A stretch of 33,948 nt of DNA, taken from contig CAIMOR010000541.1 in the NCBI GenBank assembly GCA_903843125.1, positions 1-33,948 on the forward strand. Reading direction: 5' to 3'. Positions 8,402-16,545 of the stretch are shown piece after piece (the first letter of the stretch is position 1; each line of letters starts with the position of its first letter). Under the pieces are notes generated by a model that made no database searches, was not told the origin of the DNA, and was given only the letters and a program-made list of their open reading frames with translations. The translations under genes and the position numbers were made by a program. This stretch comes from an uncultured Rhodospirillales bacterium (GTDB taxonomy: Bacteria; Pseudomonadota; Alphaproteobacteria; Acetobacterales; Acetobacteraceae).

Positions 8402-9670
8402 CTACTCCGCCGCCTGGTCCACGGCGGTGACCCGATGGCTCGGGATCAGCGTGCGCCAGTGCGCGCCGGCCGGGCGCGGCGCATCGATCGCCTCGATCAG
8501 CCGATGGTCGGCCTGCACGCCCACGGGGTCGCCGCCGCGGGCCATGTCGTCCACCGAATCCAGCAGCCGGCGGCGGAACCGCACCACCGCCATGTCGGAA
8601 GCGATCAGGTGTTCGCCGCTGCGGTCGTAGATCGGCCCCTGCGAGGTGGCGATGGCGGCATCCTCGGTCGCGATGCCGCGCAGGCCGGAGAAGTTGCGGT
8701 CCATGATCGCGCGGTTCTGCTTGTAGTCGCCGCGCGACATCTTCAGCTTGTTGTCCTCGAAGCTGTAGATCGCCGGGTCGTCGAAGCCGGTCTCGTGGTG
8801 CCGCGCCGCCGGGTCGATCGGCTCGCTGCCGTAGCGCACCGAATAGGTTGCGGTGTGTTCGTCATCGATGGGAATCTCCAGCACCAGGGTGGAGTTGCTG
8901 GCCCCCTGCAGCGCGCCGCCCGGGATGATTCGCCCGCTGGGCATGATGAACGGCACGATCCGGCAGTTCTCCGCCTCGCCTGGCCGCGCCGGGCGACGGA
9001 AGGCGGCATAGTGGTAGCCGAATTCGGTCTCCTCCAGTTCCAGCGCCGGGCCGGTGTCGTCGAAGGCGCCGACCTGGTCGCTGCTCTGGCCCAGCCAGCC
9101 TGGTCGCGCACCGTTGGTGTGCAGGATGGAGACATGGCTGCTGTCCAGCCCGCCCTCGGTCGCCTGCACCCAGTTGTAGTGGCTGTCGACGCGCATCACC
9201 ACGCGGTGGTTGTCCGGCACGTCCAGGTACTGCCAGTGCGGGAAGGGCGGTTGCCGCTCGGCCGGGCCGAGATAGGTCCAGATGATGCCGCCGGCTTCCA
9301 CCACCGGGTAGGCCTTGGCCTTCAGCTTCGGCGGCCGCTTGCCGGGCGGCATGTTCATGATGTCGAGGATCTCGCCATCGGTGCCGAACTTCCAGCCATG
9401 GTACAGGCAGCGGATGCCGCAGTCCTCCACGCGCCCCAGCACCAGCGAGGCGCCGCGATGCATGCACAGCTCATCCAGCACGCCGACCTTGCCCTGCTGG
9501 CTGCGGAACACCACGAAGTCCTCGCCCAGCAGCTTCTCATGCCTGACCGCGCCGGGTTCCGGCAGCTTCTCGGCCAGCGCTATCGGCATCCAGAAGCGGC
9601 GGAACAGCGCCCCCATCGGCGTTCCGGGGCCGATCCGGCACAGGCGGTCGTTTTCCTCACGCGTCATCAT
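8402..9670 (-). CDS. Rieske non-heme iron aromatic ring oxygenase (phthalate 4,5-dioxygenase-like alpha subunit)
   Basis: A 422-residue oxygenase. The Rieske cluster ligands are Cys69-x-His71 and Cys88-x2-His91 (CMHRG and CLYHGWKF). The mononuclear iron motif NWVQATEGGLDSSHVSILH (166-184) supplies His179, His184 and conserved Asp176, very close to phthalate 4,5-dioxygenase/carbazole dioxygenase-type enzymes. The frame is open to 9727, but the tandem ATGs at 9670/9667 follow a good GGGAGGAA site and match family starts. No reductase or ferredoxin gene is adjacent, so electrons must come from elsewhere. It is divergent from a MarR regulator that probably controls it. The substrate is unknown. 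Confidence 0.93.
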   Translation of the reverse strand: MMTREENDRLCRIGPGTPMGALFRRFWMPIALAEKLPEPGAVRHEKLLGEDFVVFRSQQGKVGVLDELCMHRGASLVLGRVEDCGIRCLYHGWKFGTDGEILDIMNMPPGKRPPKLKAKAYPVVEAGGIIWTYLGPAERQPPFPHWQYLDVPDNHRVVMRVDSHYNWVQATEGGLDSSHVSILHTNGARPGWLGQSSDQVGAFDDTGPALELEETEFGYHYAAFRRPARPGEAENCRIVPFIMPSGRIIPGGALQGASNSTLVLEIPIDDEHTATYSVRYGSEPIDPAARHHETGFDDPAIYSFEDNKLKMSRGDYKQNRAIMDRNFSGLRGIATEDAAIATSQGPIYDRSGEHLIASDMAVVRFRRRLLDSVDDMARGGDPVGVQADHRLIEAIDAPRPAGAHWRTLIPSHRVTAVDQAAE

Positions 9671-9698
9671 CGCGGCGTTCCTCCCTGGCGGTTGCCGC

Positions 9699-9727
9699 AT
9701 CTGAGGCCGGCCATGCGCCGCTGTCAA
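9699..9727 (-). promoter_or_regulatory. Candidate sigma-70-type promoter of the Rieske oxygenase gene
   Basis: On the minus strand a perfect TTGACA (-35, at 9727-9722) is followed after 17 nt by TCAGAT (-10, at 9704-9699), about 30 nt upstream of the ATG at 9670. The -35 is strong and the -10 weak (three of six), a common pattern for an activated or high-GC promoter. Confidence 0.4.
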
Positions 9728-9731
9728 CGTG

Positions 9732-9753
9732 AATGTCTTACTTGGAAGATGTT
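9732..9753. promoter_or_regulatory. Imperfect palindrome, candidate MarR operator
   Basis: A 22-nt stretch with dyad pairing AA-N2-TCTT-N-C / G-N-AAGA-N2-TT (seven of eleven positions pair). It sits just upstream of the -35 of the Rieske gene and upstream of the MarR gene, in an otherwise GC-rich spacer. Size and position fit an operator for the divergent MarR protein. The assignment is inferred from location only. Confidence 0.4.
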
Positions 9754-9810
9754 ATGCCACCCCCTGCCGGCTGGGCTACACTCGGCGCGCCGCCCGCCGA
9801 AGGAGCATCG

Positions 9811-10362
9811 ATGCGCGCCGACGATACGCTGACCCGGGAAGCCAGGACCAAGGGGCCGGTGCGCTTCGACGACATCGCCGAATCCTGGCGACGGGAACAG
9901 CCCGAACTGGCGATGGACGATCTGCTGCTGTCGATCTGCCTGACCCGGCTCGGCCGCATGCTGGACGCGCGCTATCACCGCCGCTGCCAGGACCGCTTCG
10001 GCGTCTCCGGCGCCGACCTGCGGGTGTTGCTGGCGCTGCGCCGCGCCGGGCGCCCCTACGCCCGGCGCCCGACCGACCTGTTCCGCGCGCTGATCGTGAC
10101 GTCCGGCGCCATCACCAAGCAGGTCGACCGGCTGCTGGCCAAAGGCCTGGTCGCCCGCATGCAGGACCCGTTGCACGACGGCGGCTTCCTGGTGCACCTG
10201 ACGCCGAAGGGGCTGAAGCTGGTCAACGCCGCCCTGGTGGACCTGGCCGCCGACGCCACGCTGGCCGGCGCCATGGCGCAGCTGAGCCCGCGGGAGCGCG
10301 AGGCCGGCATCCGCTTCTGCACCCACCTGATCCGCCAGCTGGAACAGCAGCCGAGCGACTGA
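9811..10362 (+). CDS. MarR-family transcriptional regulator
   Basis: A 183-residue winged-helix regulator. Hydrophobic helix LLLSICLTRLGRMLDARYH (38-56) and the C-terminal helix form the dimer interface. The DNA-binding part has DLFRALIVTSGAITKQVDRL (89-108) as helix-turn-helix and ARMQDPLHDGGFLVHLTPKG (115-134) as the wing, the MarR pattern with an Asp/Arg-rich wing. The frame is open from 9733, but the ATG at 9811 follows GAAGGAG at ideal spacing. It is divergent from the Rieske oxygenase, so it likely controls that gene in response to an aromatic acid. Ligand and direction of control are inferred. Confidence 0.88.
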   Translation: MRADDTLTREARTKGPVRFDDIAESWRREQPELAMDDLLLSICLTRLGRMLDARYHRRCQDRFGVSGADLRVLLALRRAGRPYARRPTDLFRALIVTSGAITKQVDRLLAKGLVARMQDPLHDGGFLVHLTPKGLKLVNAALVDLAADATLAGAMAQLSPREREAGIRFCTHLIRQLEQQPSD

Positions 10363-10397
10363 CCCCCGGTGGGCGCCCCTTGCGAGTGGCGTTGTGG

Positions 10398-10426
10398 TTG
10401 ACGCCGCCGACCGGCGCTGCAAGACT
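10398..10426 (+). promoter_or_regulatory. Weak candidate promoter of the Bug binding-protein gene
   Basis: TTGACG (10398-10403) and AAGACT (10421-10426) are separated by 17 nt and lie about 50 nt before the start codon at 10474. The -10 matches only three of six positions, so this is tentative. Confidence 0.28.
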
Positions 10427-10473
10427 CCTTCCACGGATGAAGACGCCCGGAATGGCGTGGTGGGAGGATGACG

Positions 10474-11472
10474 ATGACCCGGCCAGTCCAGGGACTGCTG
10501 CGGCGCCGCGACGTGCTCGCCGGCGCCGCCACCGCGTTGGCCAGCCCGGCCGTGTTGGCGCAACCGCGCGGCTTCCCGACCCAACCCATCAAGATCATCG
10601 TCGGCTTCCCCGCCGGCGGTACCTTCGACAGCCTGCTGCGCGTGGTCGGCGCCGAGCTGCGCGAATTGCTCGGGCAGAACGTGGTGTTGGAGACCCGCTC
10701 CGGCGCCGGCGGCGCGGTCGCCTTCACCGCGGTCAAGGCCGCCCCGCCTGATGGCTATACCCTGGGTGGCCTGTCGACCGCCGTGGTCAGCTCCGCCTTG
10801 CTGGAGAACGTGCCCTACGACCCGCTGAAGGACTTCACCTACATCTCCAGCCTGGTGGAGATTCCCTTCGCCGCCGCGGTGCCGGCGGAAAGCCCGTTCA
10901 AGACCTGGGCCGACCTGATGGCCTTCGGCCGCGCCCACCCGGACCAGGTGTTCTACGGCTCCGCCAGCGGCTTGGCGCAGACGCCCCATTTGCTGATCTC
11001 GGAGGTGGCCGCCCGCGACAACCTGGCCTGGACCGTGGTGCCGTTCCGCGGCAGCGCGGACTGCATGGTGGCGCTGCTGGGGGGTCAGATTACCTTCGCC
11101 ATGGATACCATGGTCAGCGTGCTGCCCTTCGTGCGCTCCGGCCGCGTACGCCTCCTGGCCATCGGCAGCGACCGCCGTACCCGCAGCCTGCCGGACGTGC
11201 CGACGCTCGCCGACCTGGGCTATTCCACGTTGATCCGCAGCTTCTACGGGGTGGGTGGCCCCGCCGGCATGGCGCCCGAGGTGATGCATACCCTGCAGGA
11301 AGCGCTGCGCGTGGCGGTGCAGAAGCCCAGCGTGCTGCACATGCTGCAGGAGGCCGACCAGGAACCTCGGTACCTGGACGCAGCGCAGATGACGGAGCTG
11401 GTCGCCGCCACCATGCGTACCCAGGGCGAGTTGATCGCCCGCTACGGCCTCGGCCGCCGCCAACCACGGTAG
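10474..11472 (+). CDS. Bug/TctC-family tripartite tricarboxylate transporter binding protein
   Basis: A 332-residue periplasmic solute receptor. The N-terminus RRRDVLAGAAT with a following hydrophobic stretch looks like a Tat signal, cleaved after VLAQ. The mature protein starts FPTQPIKIIVGFPAGGTFD, the canonical Bug opening, and has VAFTAVKAAPPDGYTL and the C-terminal DVPTLADLGY motif. Two ATGs lie close together (10468, 10474); the second is better spaced from GGGAGG at 10462-10467. No TctA/TctB membrane subunits are adjacent, so it is an orphan receptor, as is common in this lineage. Its place next to a ring oxygenase and MarR regulator suggests a carboxylated or aromatic ligand; this is inference only. 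Confidence 0.9.
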   Translation: MTRPVQGLLRRRDVLAGAATALASPAVLAQPRGFPTQPIKIIVGFPAGGTFDSLLRVVGAELRELLGQNVVLETRSGAGGAVAFTAVKAAPPDGYTLGGLSTAVVSSALLENVPYDPLKDFTYISSLVEIPFAAAVPAESPFKTWADLMAFGRAHPDQVFYGSASGLAQTPHLLISEVAARDNLAWTVVPFRGSADCMVALLGGQITFAMDTMVSVLPFVRSGRVRLLAIGSDRRTRSLPDVPTLADLGYSTLIRSFYGVGGPAGMAPEVMHTLQEALRVAVQKPSVLHMLQEADQEPRYLDAAQMTELVAATMRTQGELIARYGLGRRQPR

Positions 11473-11524
11473 GCCGGCCCGCGCCGGGTCGGCGCAGGCG
11501 GCAGGGCCGGAGCAGCGGCGCGGC

Positions 11525-13564
11525 TCATGGTTCGGCCAGCAGGCCTCGCTTGCGCAGCAGCGGCGTCACCGCGGGGTCGCGGCCGCGGAACGCGCGGTAC
11601 AACTCCATCGGGTCGCGGGTGTCGCCCGCCTCGTAGATATCGCGCAGTCCCGCCGCCAGCGCCGGATCGAAAGCGTTGCCTGCCGTCTCGAAGGCGTCGA
11701 AGGCATCGGCGTCCAGCACCTCCGCCCACAGGTAGGCGTAGTAGCCCGCGGCGTAGCCGCCGCCGGCGAACAGGTGCTGGAAATGCGCGGGGCGGTGTCG
11801 CAGACCGATCGCCTCCGGCATGCCGATGCCGGCGAGGAACGCGGTTTCAAACGCCTCCAGGTCCAGCGTCTCCGGCGCCGGATGGGTATGCAATTCCAGG
11901 TCGATCAGCGCCGAGGAGACGAACTCCACGGTGGCGAAGCCCTGGCCGAAGCGGCGTGACGCCAGCAGCTGTGCCAGCATCGCCTCGGGCAGCGGCTCGC
12001 CGCTGGCATGATGGCGGGCGTGGCGGCGCAGCGTCTCCGGCACCGTCAGCCAATGCTCCAGCACCTGGCTGGGGAACTCGACGAAGTCGCTGAGCACGGC
12101 GGTGCCGCTCTGCGATGGATAGCGCGCGGTGCTGAGCAGCCCGTGCAGCGCGTGGCCGAACTCATGGAACAGCGTCCGCGCCTCATCGAAGGACAGCAGC
12201 GCCGGCTGCGCCTTGGCGATGTTGTTGTTGTTGACGATGATCGGCGTGACCGCGCCGGCGAAGCTCTCGGCGACGCGGTAGCTGCTCATCCAGGCGCCGG
12301 AACGCTTGCCGGCGCGGGCGAAGGCATCCAGCAGGAACAGCCCGCGGTGCGCGCCATCGGCACCCAGCATCTCGAAGGCGCGGACATCCGGATGATACAG
12401 CGGAATGTCATGCCGCTCGGCAAAGCTGACGCCGAACAGCCGCGCCGCGGTCTCGAACGCCGCCTGCAACATCCCTTCCAGCGGGAAGTACGGCTTCAGC
12501 AGGCTCTCGTCGAAGTCATGCAGCGCACGGCAGGCCTGTTCCGCCCAATGCCGCCAATCCCAGGCCTCCAGCGGGCCGTTGTGGCCGGCCGCGCTGGCCT
12601 GGGCGGTCAGCACCGCGCGCTCGGCCTCCACCTGGCGCTTCGCCGGTTCCCAGACCTGCTGCAACAGGCGCGAGACCGCGGCGGGCTCGCGCGCCATGTT
12701 GTCGGCCAGTCGCCAATGCGCATGGTCGGCATGGCCCAGCAACCGGGCACGCTCGGCCCGCAGCGCCAGGATGTCGCGGATCAGCGGCCGATTGTCGCGC
12801 GGGCCGGGGCTGCTGCCGCGGGAAATCCAGGCGCGCCAGGCCCGCTCACGCAGGTCCCGCCGGGCGGAGAAGGTCAGGAACGGTTCCACCGAGGAGCGCG
12901 ACAGCGTGACCACGTACCCCTCGGCCAGGCCGCGCTCGGCGGCCGCCTGGCGCGCCGCATCACGGGCGAAGCCTGGCAACCCGGCCAGATCGGCCTCGGC
13001 CAGCAGCATGTGCCAATCGTTCTCATCCTGCAGCACGTTCTGGCCGAAGGCGGTGTGCAGTTCGGCCAGCCGGGTCGAGATCTCCGCCATGCGTGCACGG
13101 GCCGCGGGCGCCAGCGCCGCGCCGGCGCGCACCAGGCCGGTGTGCATCCGCTCCAAAAGCCGCAGCTGGTCCGGCTCCAGCGCCAGGGTGGCGCGCTCTG
13201 CATGCAGCACGCCGATGCGGGCGAACAGCGCCGGGTCCAGCGCCACTTCGGTGCGGTGGCGCGCCAGCCGTGGCGCGTAGTCCCGCTCCACCGCCTGCAT
13301 CGCGTCGCTGGCCTGGCTGCCGACCAAGTTGAAGAAGCAGGCGCGGACCCGGTCCAGCAGCCGCCCGGCGCCCTCCAGCGCCGCCACGGTATTGGCGAAA
13401 CTCGGCGCCGCCGGCGCCGTGGCAATGGCCGCCACTTCGGCCCGGTGCATGGCCATGGCCTGGTCGAAGGCGGCAGGGAAGTGCTCCGGGCGGATCAGGT
13501 CGAAGGGCGGCACGCCGAACGGGGCGGTCCAGGGCTGCAGCAGCGGATTGTCGGACATGGGCAT
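11525..13564 (-). CDS. M3-family zinc metallopeptidase (oligopeptidase A / peptidyl-dipeptidase type)
   Basis: A 679-residue cytoplasmic oligopeptidase. The zinc site HEFGH is at 467-471, with the third ligand Glu496 in DFVEFPSQ, 25 residues after the second His, as in thimet-type peptidases. Other family marks are HPDVRAFEM, SGAWMSSYR and the C-terminal YLWAEVLDADAF. Length fits PrlC/Dcp. Two ATGs (13564 and 13558) are possible and neither has a strong ribosome site. It converges with the Bug gene, leaving about 50 nt with no clear terminator. It trims short peptides. PrlC cannot be firmly separated from Dcp here. Confidence 0.93.
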   Translation of the reverse strand: MPMSDNPLLQPWTAPFGVPPFDLIRPEHFPAAFDQAMAMHRAEVAAIATAPAAPSFANTVAALEGAGRLLDRVRACFFNLVGSQASDAMQAVERDYAPRLARHRTEVALDPALFARIGVLHAERATLALEPDQLRLLERMHTGLVRAGAALAPAARARMAEISTRLAELHTAFGQNVLQDENDWHMLLAEADLAGLPGFARDAARQAAAERGLAEGYVVTLSRSSVEPFLTFSARRDLRERAWRAWISRGSSPGPRDNRPLIRDILALRAERARLLGHADHAHWRLADNMAREPAAVSRLLQQVWEPAKRQVEAERAVLTAQASAAGHNGPLEAWDWRHWAEQACRALHDFDESLLKPYFPLEGMLQAAFETAARLFGVSFAERHDIPLYHPDVRAFEMLGADGAHRGLFLLDAFARAGKRSGAWMSSYRVAESFAGAVTPIIVNNNNIAKAQPALLSFDEARTLFHEFGHALHGLLSTARYPSQSGTAVLSDFVEFPSQVLEHWLTVPETLRRHARHHASGEPLPEAMLAQLLASRRFGQGFATVEFVSSALIDLELHTHPAPETLDLEAFETAFLAGIGMPEAIGLRHRPAHFQHLFAGGGYAAGYYAYLWAEVLDADAFDAFETAGNAFDPALAAGLRDIYEAGDTRDPMELYRAFRGRDPAVTPLLRKRGLLAEP

Positions 13565-13657
13565 CCCGGCGCGAGAATGAGGAGGTGGCGGGCCGCCGAA
13601 GGCCAGTGGCGATGATTTCCGAGCCGCTGGCCGCTGTCCATCCCCGTACGGCGCGAC

Positions 13658-14551
13658 TCAGCCCGGCTGCGGCCGGCTGCGGACCGTCACCCCGGCCCAG
13701 CCTTCCAGCAGCGTGATCAGGCTGGTGAAGTCCTGCGCCCCCATCCCCTGCTGCTCGGCCAGGCGCCAGAGCGTGGCGGATTGCTGGTGCACCAGCAGGG
13801 GCACCCCCAGCACCTCGGCTTCCTGCAGACCGAGCGTCACGTCCTTCACCATGGTCGCCAGGCTGGCGCCGTAGTCGAAGGAGCCGGTCAGCACGGCCTT
13901 CGGCACCTTGGTCAGGGTTGCGCTGTTCTGGCCGGTGGAGACGTTCAGCATCGCCACCATCTGGTCCGGGTCCAGCCCGCCCTTGGCGCCCAGCACCAAC
14001 GCCTCGAAGGCGGTGGCCAGGTTGGCGGCGTTGATCAGGTTGTTCACCAGCTTCATCAACTGCGCCTGGCCGGTCCTGTCGCCCATCTCGAAGATGGTGC
14101 GGCCGACCTGTTCCAGCAGCGGGCGGATTCGGGCACGGATGTCCGGCGGTGCGGCGCAGAGCACCGTCAGCGTGCCGGCCCGCGCGCCCTTCGGCCCGCC
14201 GCTGATCGGGCAGTCGGCCAGGTCGATGCCGCGGGCGGCCACCGTCTGGCGTACCTGCTCCAGCGCCGGGCTGCCGATGGTGGACATCTCGACATAGGTC
14301 CGCACCGCCCGGCCACCGGCCACCTCGCGGGCCACCGCCTGGCTGACCGCACCGTTCGGCAGGCAGGCGAAGACGATGGGCGCCGCATCGGCAACGGCTG
14401 CGGCGGAGGTGCAGGCAGCGGCGCCGCCCTGGGCGAAGCCGGCCAGCGCCGCCGCGCTGGGGTCGTAGACGTGCAGGTGGTGGCCGGCCGCCTGCAGGCG
14501 CTCCGCAATAGCCGAGCCCATCTGGCCCAGGCCGAGAAATCCCAGTTCCAC
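13658..14551 (-). CDS. 3-hydroxyisobutyrate dehydrogenase-family NAD(P) oxidoreductase
   Basis: A 297-residue beta-hydroxyacid dehydrogenase. The N-terminal nucleotide motif GLGQMG lies at 7-12, the substrate motif DCPISGGPKGARAGTL at 113-128, and the catalytic Lys167 with Asn171 in GQAQLMKLVNN. The GTG at 14551 is chosen over the ATG at 14563 because GGAGGGAAG sits just before it and because VELGFLGLGQMG is the usual family start. The family acts on 3-hydroxyisobutyrate, tartronate semialdehyde and related acids, and residues here do not settle the substrate. It follows no obvious operon partner. Confidence 0.9.
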   Translation of the reverse strand: MELGFLGLGQMGSAIAERLQAAGHHLHVYDPSAAALAGFAQGGAAACTSAAAVADAAPIVFACLPNGAVSQAVAREVAGGRAVRTYVEMSTIGSPALEQVRQTVAARGIDLADCPISGGPKGARAGTLTVLCAAPPDIRARIRPLLEQVGRTIFEMGDRTGQAQLMKLVNNLINAANLATAFEALVLGAKGGLDPDQMVAMLNVSTGQNSATLTKVPKAVLTGSFDYGASLATMVKDVTLGLQEAEVLGVPLLVHQQSATLWRLAEQQGMGAQDFTSLITLLEGWAGVTVRSRPQPG

Positions 14552-14630
14552 GCTTCCCTCCATCGCCGGCGGCGGCATTGCGCCGCAGGTTCCGGCCTCG
14601 GCGGCCGAAACGCAACGGGCGCCGGTCGGC

Positions 14631-15665
14631 TCAGCCGCGTGGCGGCGCAGACGCGCCGAGGCCATAGGCCGCCAGGATCCGCGCCACGCCAGCCTCGCGC
14701 CCGTAGCCAAGCGCCACCGTGTCCCGTGCGGCAGCGCCGAGGGCGGCGCGCCCCTGGCCATCAAGGGCAGCCCAGCGGCGCACGGCGCCTGCCAGCGCGT
14801 CCATGTCGCCGGGCGGCACCAGGAAGCCGTTCTGGCCGTCGCGGATGACCTCCGGCAGGGCGCCCAGGGCGAAGGCCGCCACCGGGACGCCGGCGGCCAT
14901 CGCTTCCAGCGCGGCCAGCGGAAGGCCCTCGGCCCGGCTGGTAATGGCGAGCAGTCCAAGGTCCCGCCAATGCGGGGCCATGGTGGGTACCGCGCCGCGA
15001 AATGCCACCGTGCCGCTGCCGCGGGCTTCGACGGCGGCTCGCTCGGGGCCGTCGCCGAACGCCACCCAGGCTGGGCCGGCCACCATGCGCGACAAGTCAA
15101 CAAAGCGGTCCGGACCCTTCTCATGGCTGAACCGGCCGACGAAGCCGACGCTGTTCGGCGCTGCCGTCGTCGGTGCCGGCGGCAGCGCAACGAAGTTCGG
15201 GACATGGATGGCGCCGAAAGGAATCCGCGCCAGGATAGGCCGGCTGACGGCGATGCGCCGGCCCATCCATGCGGTGCAGCGATCTGCCAGGTCCCAAAGG
15301 GCAACCCACCCGGGTGGACGCTCGCCGGCGTGGTAGCTGGCCACGTGGCGGGTGCCGGTCAGCAGGGCGGCGGCGCGGCCCAGCAGATTGGCCTTGTAGC
15401 CGTGGGTATGCAGCACGGCCGGCCGGCCGCGGTGCAACCTGCGAACCAGGTTGCCCGCCAGGGCTTCCCACGCCACGCCATCCTGGTCCAGCCGCTGCCG
15501 CAGCGGATGCGGCCCGTGGTCGGCCAGGAACAGCACGCGCGGCCGCCACCCCGTCGCCGCCAGGCCGGCCGCGAGTTCCGCCACGTGGCTCTCGATGCCT
15601 CCCATACCGCGGCTGTCCAGCAGCAGCCAAAGTTCACCCGCATCCATGACATTCGCATCCTGCAT
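14631..15665 (-). CDS. Family 4 glycosyltransferase (GT-B)
   Basis: A 344-residue GT-B glycosyltransferase at the left border of the EPS locus. It has GGIESHVAELAAGLAATGW near the N-terminus (acceptor side), HTHGYKANLLGR, the central GFVGRFSHEKGPDRF donor motif and the C-terminal E-x7-E region SRAEGLPLAALEAM. Starts at 15665 and 15647 are both plausible, with no strong ribosome site at either; the frame extends to 15734 but homology begins only after the later Mets. A sigma-54-like element on this strand lies about 50 nt upstream. It transfers a sugar, identity unknown, probably to the EPS repeat unit. Confidence 0.88.
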   Translation of the reverse strand: MQDANVMDAGELWLLLDSRGMGGIESHVAELAAGLAATGWRPRVLFLADHGPHPLRQRLDQDGVAWEALAGNLVRRLHRGRPAVLHTHGYKANLLGRAAALLTGTRHVASYHAGERPPGWVALWDLADRCTAWMGRRIAVSRPILARIPFGAIHVPNFVALPPAPTTAAPNSVGFVGRFSHEKGPDRFVDLSRMVAGPAWVAFGDGPERAAVEARGSGTVAFRGAVPTMAPHWRDLGLLAITSRAEGLPLAALEAMAAGVPVAAFALGALPEVIRDGQNGFLVPPGDMDALAGAVRRWAALDGQGRAALGAAARDTVALGYGREAGVARILAAYGLGASAPPRG

Positions 15666-15714
15666 TGCAGCCTGCAGCCCGATGGGCGGCCTCGGCTGGC
15701 TCCAGGCCGGGTTT

Positions 15715-15730
15715 TGCAAGGCAAGTGCCG
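15715..15730 (-). promoter_or_regulatory. Sigma-54 (-24/-12) promoter of the minus-strand glycosyltransferase
   Basis: On the minus strand CGGCACT-TGCC-TTGCA matches the RpoN consensus TGGCACG-N4-TTGCA in 14 of the 16 positions, counting the free spacer, with the required GG-N10-GC. The predicted transcription start near 15704 gives a leader of about 39 nt to the ATG at 15665. It is divergent from a second sigma-54 element at 15751. Confidence 0.6.
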
Positions 15731-15750
15731 GCAATTCGGCATGCCGCCGG

Positions 15751-15766
15751 TGGCACGCAGCTTGCG
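15751..15766 (+). promoter_or_regulatory. Sigma-54 (-24/-12) promoter of the STAS/EPS-export operon
   Basis: TGGCACG-CAGC-TTGCG is an almost perfect RpoN site (GG at 15752-15753, GC at 15764-15765). The predicted start near 15777 gives a leader of about 29 nt to the ATG at 15806. A weak dyad-like CGGCAATTCGGCA lies upstream at 15729-15741 but matches the regulon dyad in only 8 of 13 positions. Confidence 0.75.
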
Positions 15767-15805
15767 GTTAATCCCCCAGCAACAGTTTGAGCAAAGGGTT
15801 ACTCC

Positions 15806-16165
15806 ATGATCAGCAGCATCAACTCCGGCCCGCACGGCAATCACCTTGCCATTTCCGGCGCGCTGGATGCCGAGGGCGCTCTCGCGCTACGTCCCTTGTT
15901 GGAAGTGCTGGCAGCCGATGCGAGTCGGGACCTGGCCATCGACATCAGTGAGGTCACCTACATGGACGGTTCCGGCGTTGGCGCCCTGGCCTTCACCTTC
16001 AAGCGGCTGGCGGCGCATGGCTACACGCTGAAGCTGGCAGGCGCCTCCGGTCAGCCGTTGGCGCTGCTGCGCAAGCTGGGGCTGGACCGCACCCTGGGCA
16101 TTGCCGCCGCCGCCCCGCGCCGCCTGGGCTTCGCCGCCGCCCTGGGCCTGGCCCGCGCCGCATGA
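15806..16165 (+). CDS. STAS-domain protein (anti-sigma-factor antagonist-like)
   Basis: A 119-residue soluble single-domain STAS protein. The conserved loop YMDGSGVGALAF (52-63) aligns with the phosphorylation loop of SpoIIAA-type antagonists, with Ser56 at the phosphoacceptor position and Asp54 before it. It is the first gene behind a sigma-54 promoter and overlaps the next lipoprotein gene by four bases (ATGA), so it belongs to the EPS-export operon. No partner kinase (RsbW/SpoIIAB type) is visible in the window. It could act in a partner switch that gates EPS production, or as a scaffold; neither can be decided from sequence. Confidence 0.88.
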   Translation: MISSINSGPHGNHLAISGALDAEGALALRPLLEVLAADASRDLAIDISEVTYMDGSGVGALAFTFKRLAAHGYTLKLAGASGQPLALLRKLGLDRTLGIAAAAPRRLGFAAALGLARAA

Positions 16166-16545
16166 GAAGCGCCGCCCTGCTGTCGCTGCTCCTCGCCCTG
16201 GCCGGCTGCACCAGTTGGCCGGAGACCGGACATGGCGGCATGGCGGAATACCGCGCGCCCCGGTTGGCGGAGGATGCCACGCCGGACCCCGCGGCCGCGA
16301 CCCTGCGCCTGCGCCTGGGCTGCGTCATCAACCGTCTGGACACGCTGCACCAGCAGGCCGAGCAACGCGGCGTGCTGACCGGCCGGTTCATGCTGGCGCA
16401 GGCTGAATCGGCGCTGGTCCAGCGCGAATTCGCCGCCGGCTTCCTGGCGGATGCCGAGCGCAGCCTGCAACGCCTGCGCCTCACCACCGACACCCTGGCG
16501 GCCGAGCTGCCGCCCGGCACCACCCTCGCCCCGGAGTGTTCCTGA
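16162..16545 (+). CDS. Small lipoprotein of unknown function in the EPS-export operon
   Basis: A 127-residue predicted lipoprotein with signal MRSAALLSLLLALAGC and Cys16 as lipidation site. The mature part is mostly helical, with a region around residues 50-115 rich in Leu, Gln, Ala and Arg that suggests a coiled coil. It also contains Cys54 and a Cys next to the C-terminus (ECS). I do not recognise the family. It overlaps the STAS gene by four bases and abuts the SLBB export gene directly. Co-transcription with the export channel suggests a helper (pilotin- or assembly-type) role in the outer membrane; this is inference. Confidence 0.8.
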   Translation: MRSAALLSLLLALAGCTSWPETGHGGMAEYRAPRLAEDATPDPAAATLRLRLGCVINRLDTLHQQAEQRGVLTGRFMLAQAESALVQREFAAGFLADAERSLQRLRLTTDTLAAELPPGTTLAPECS

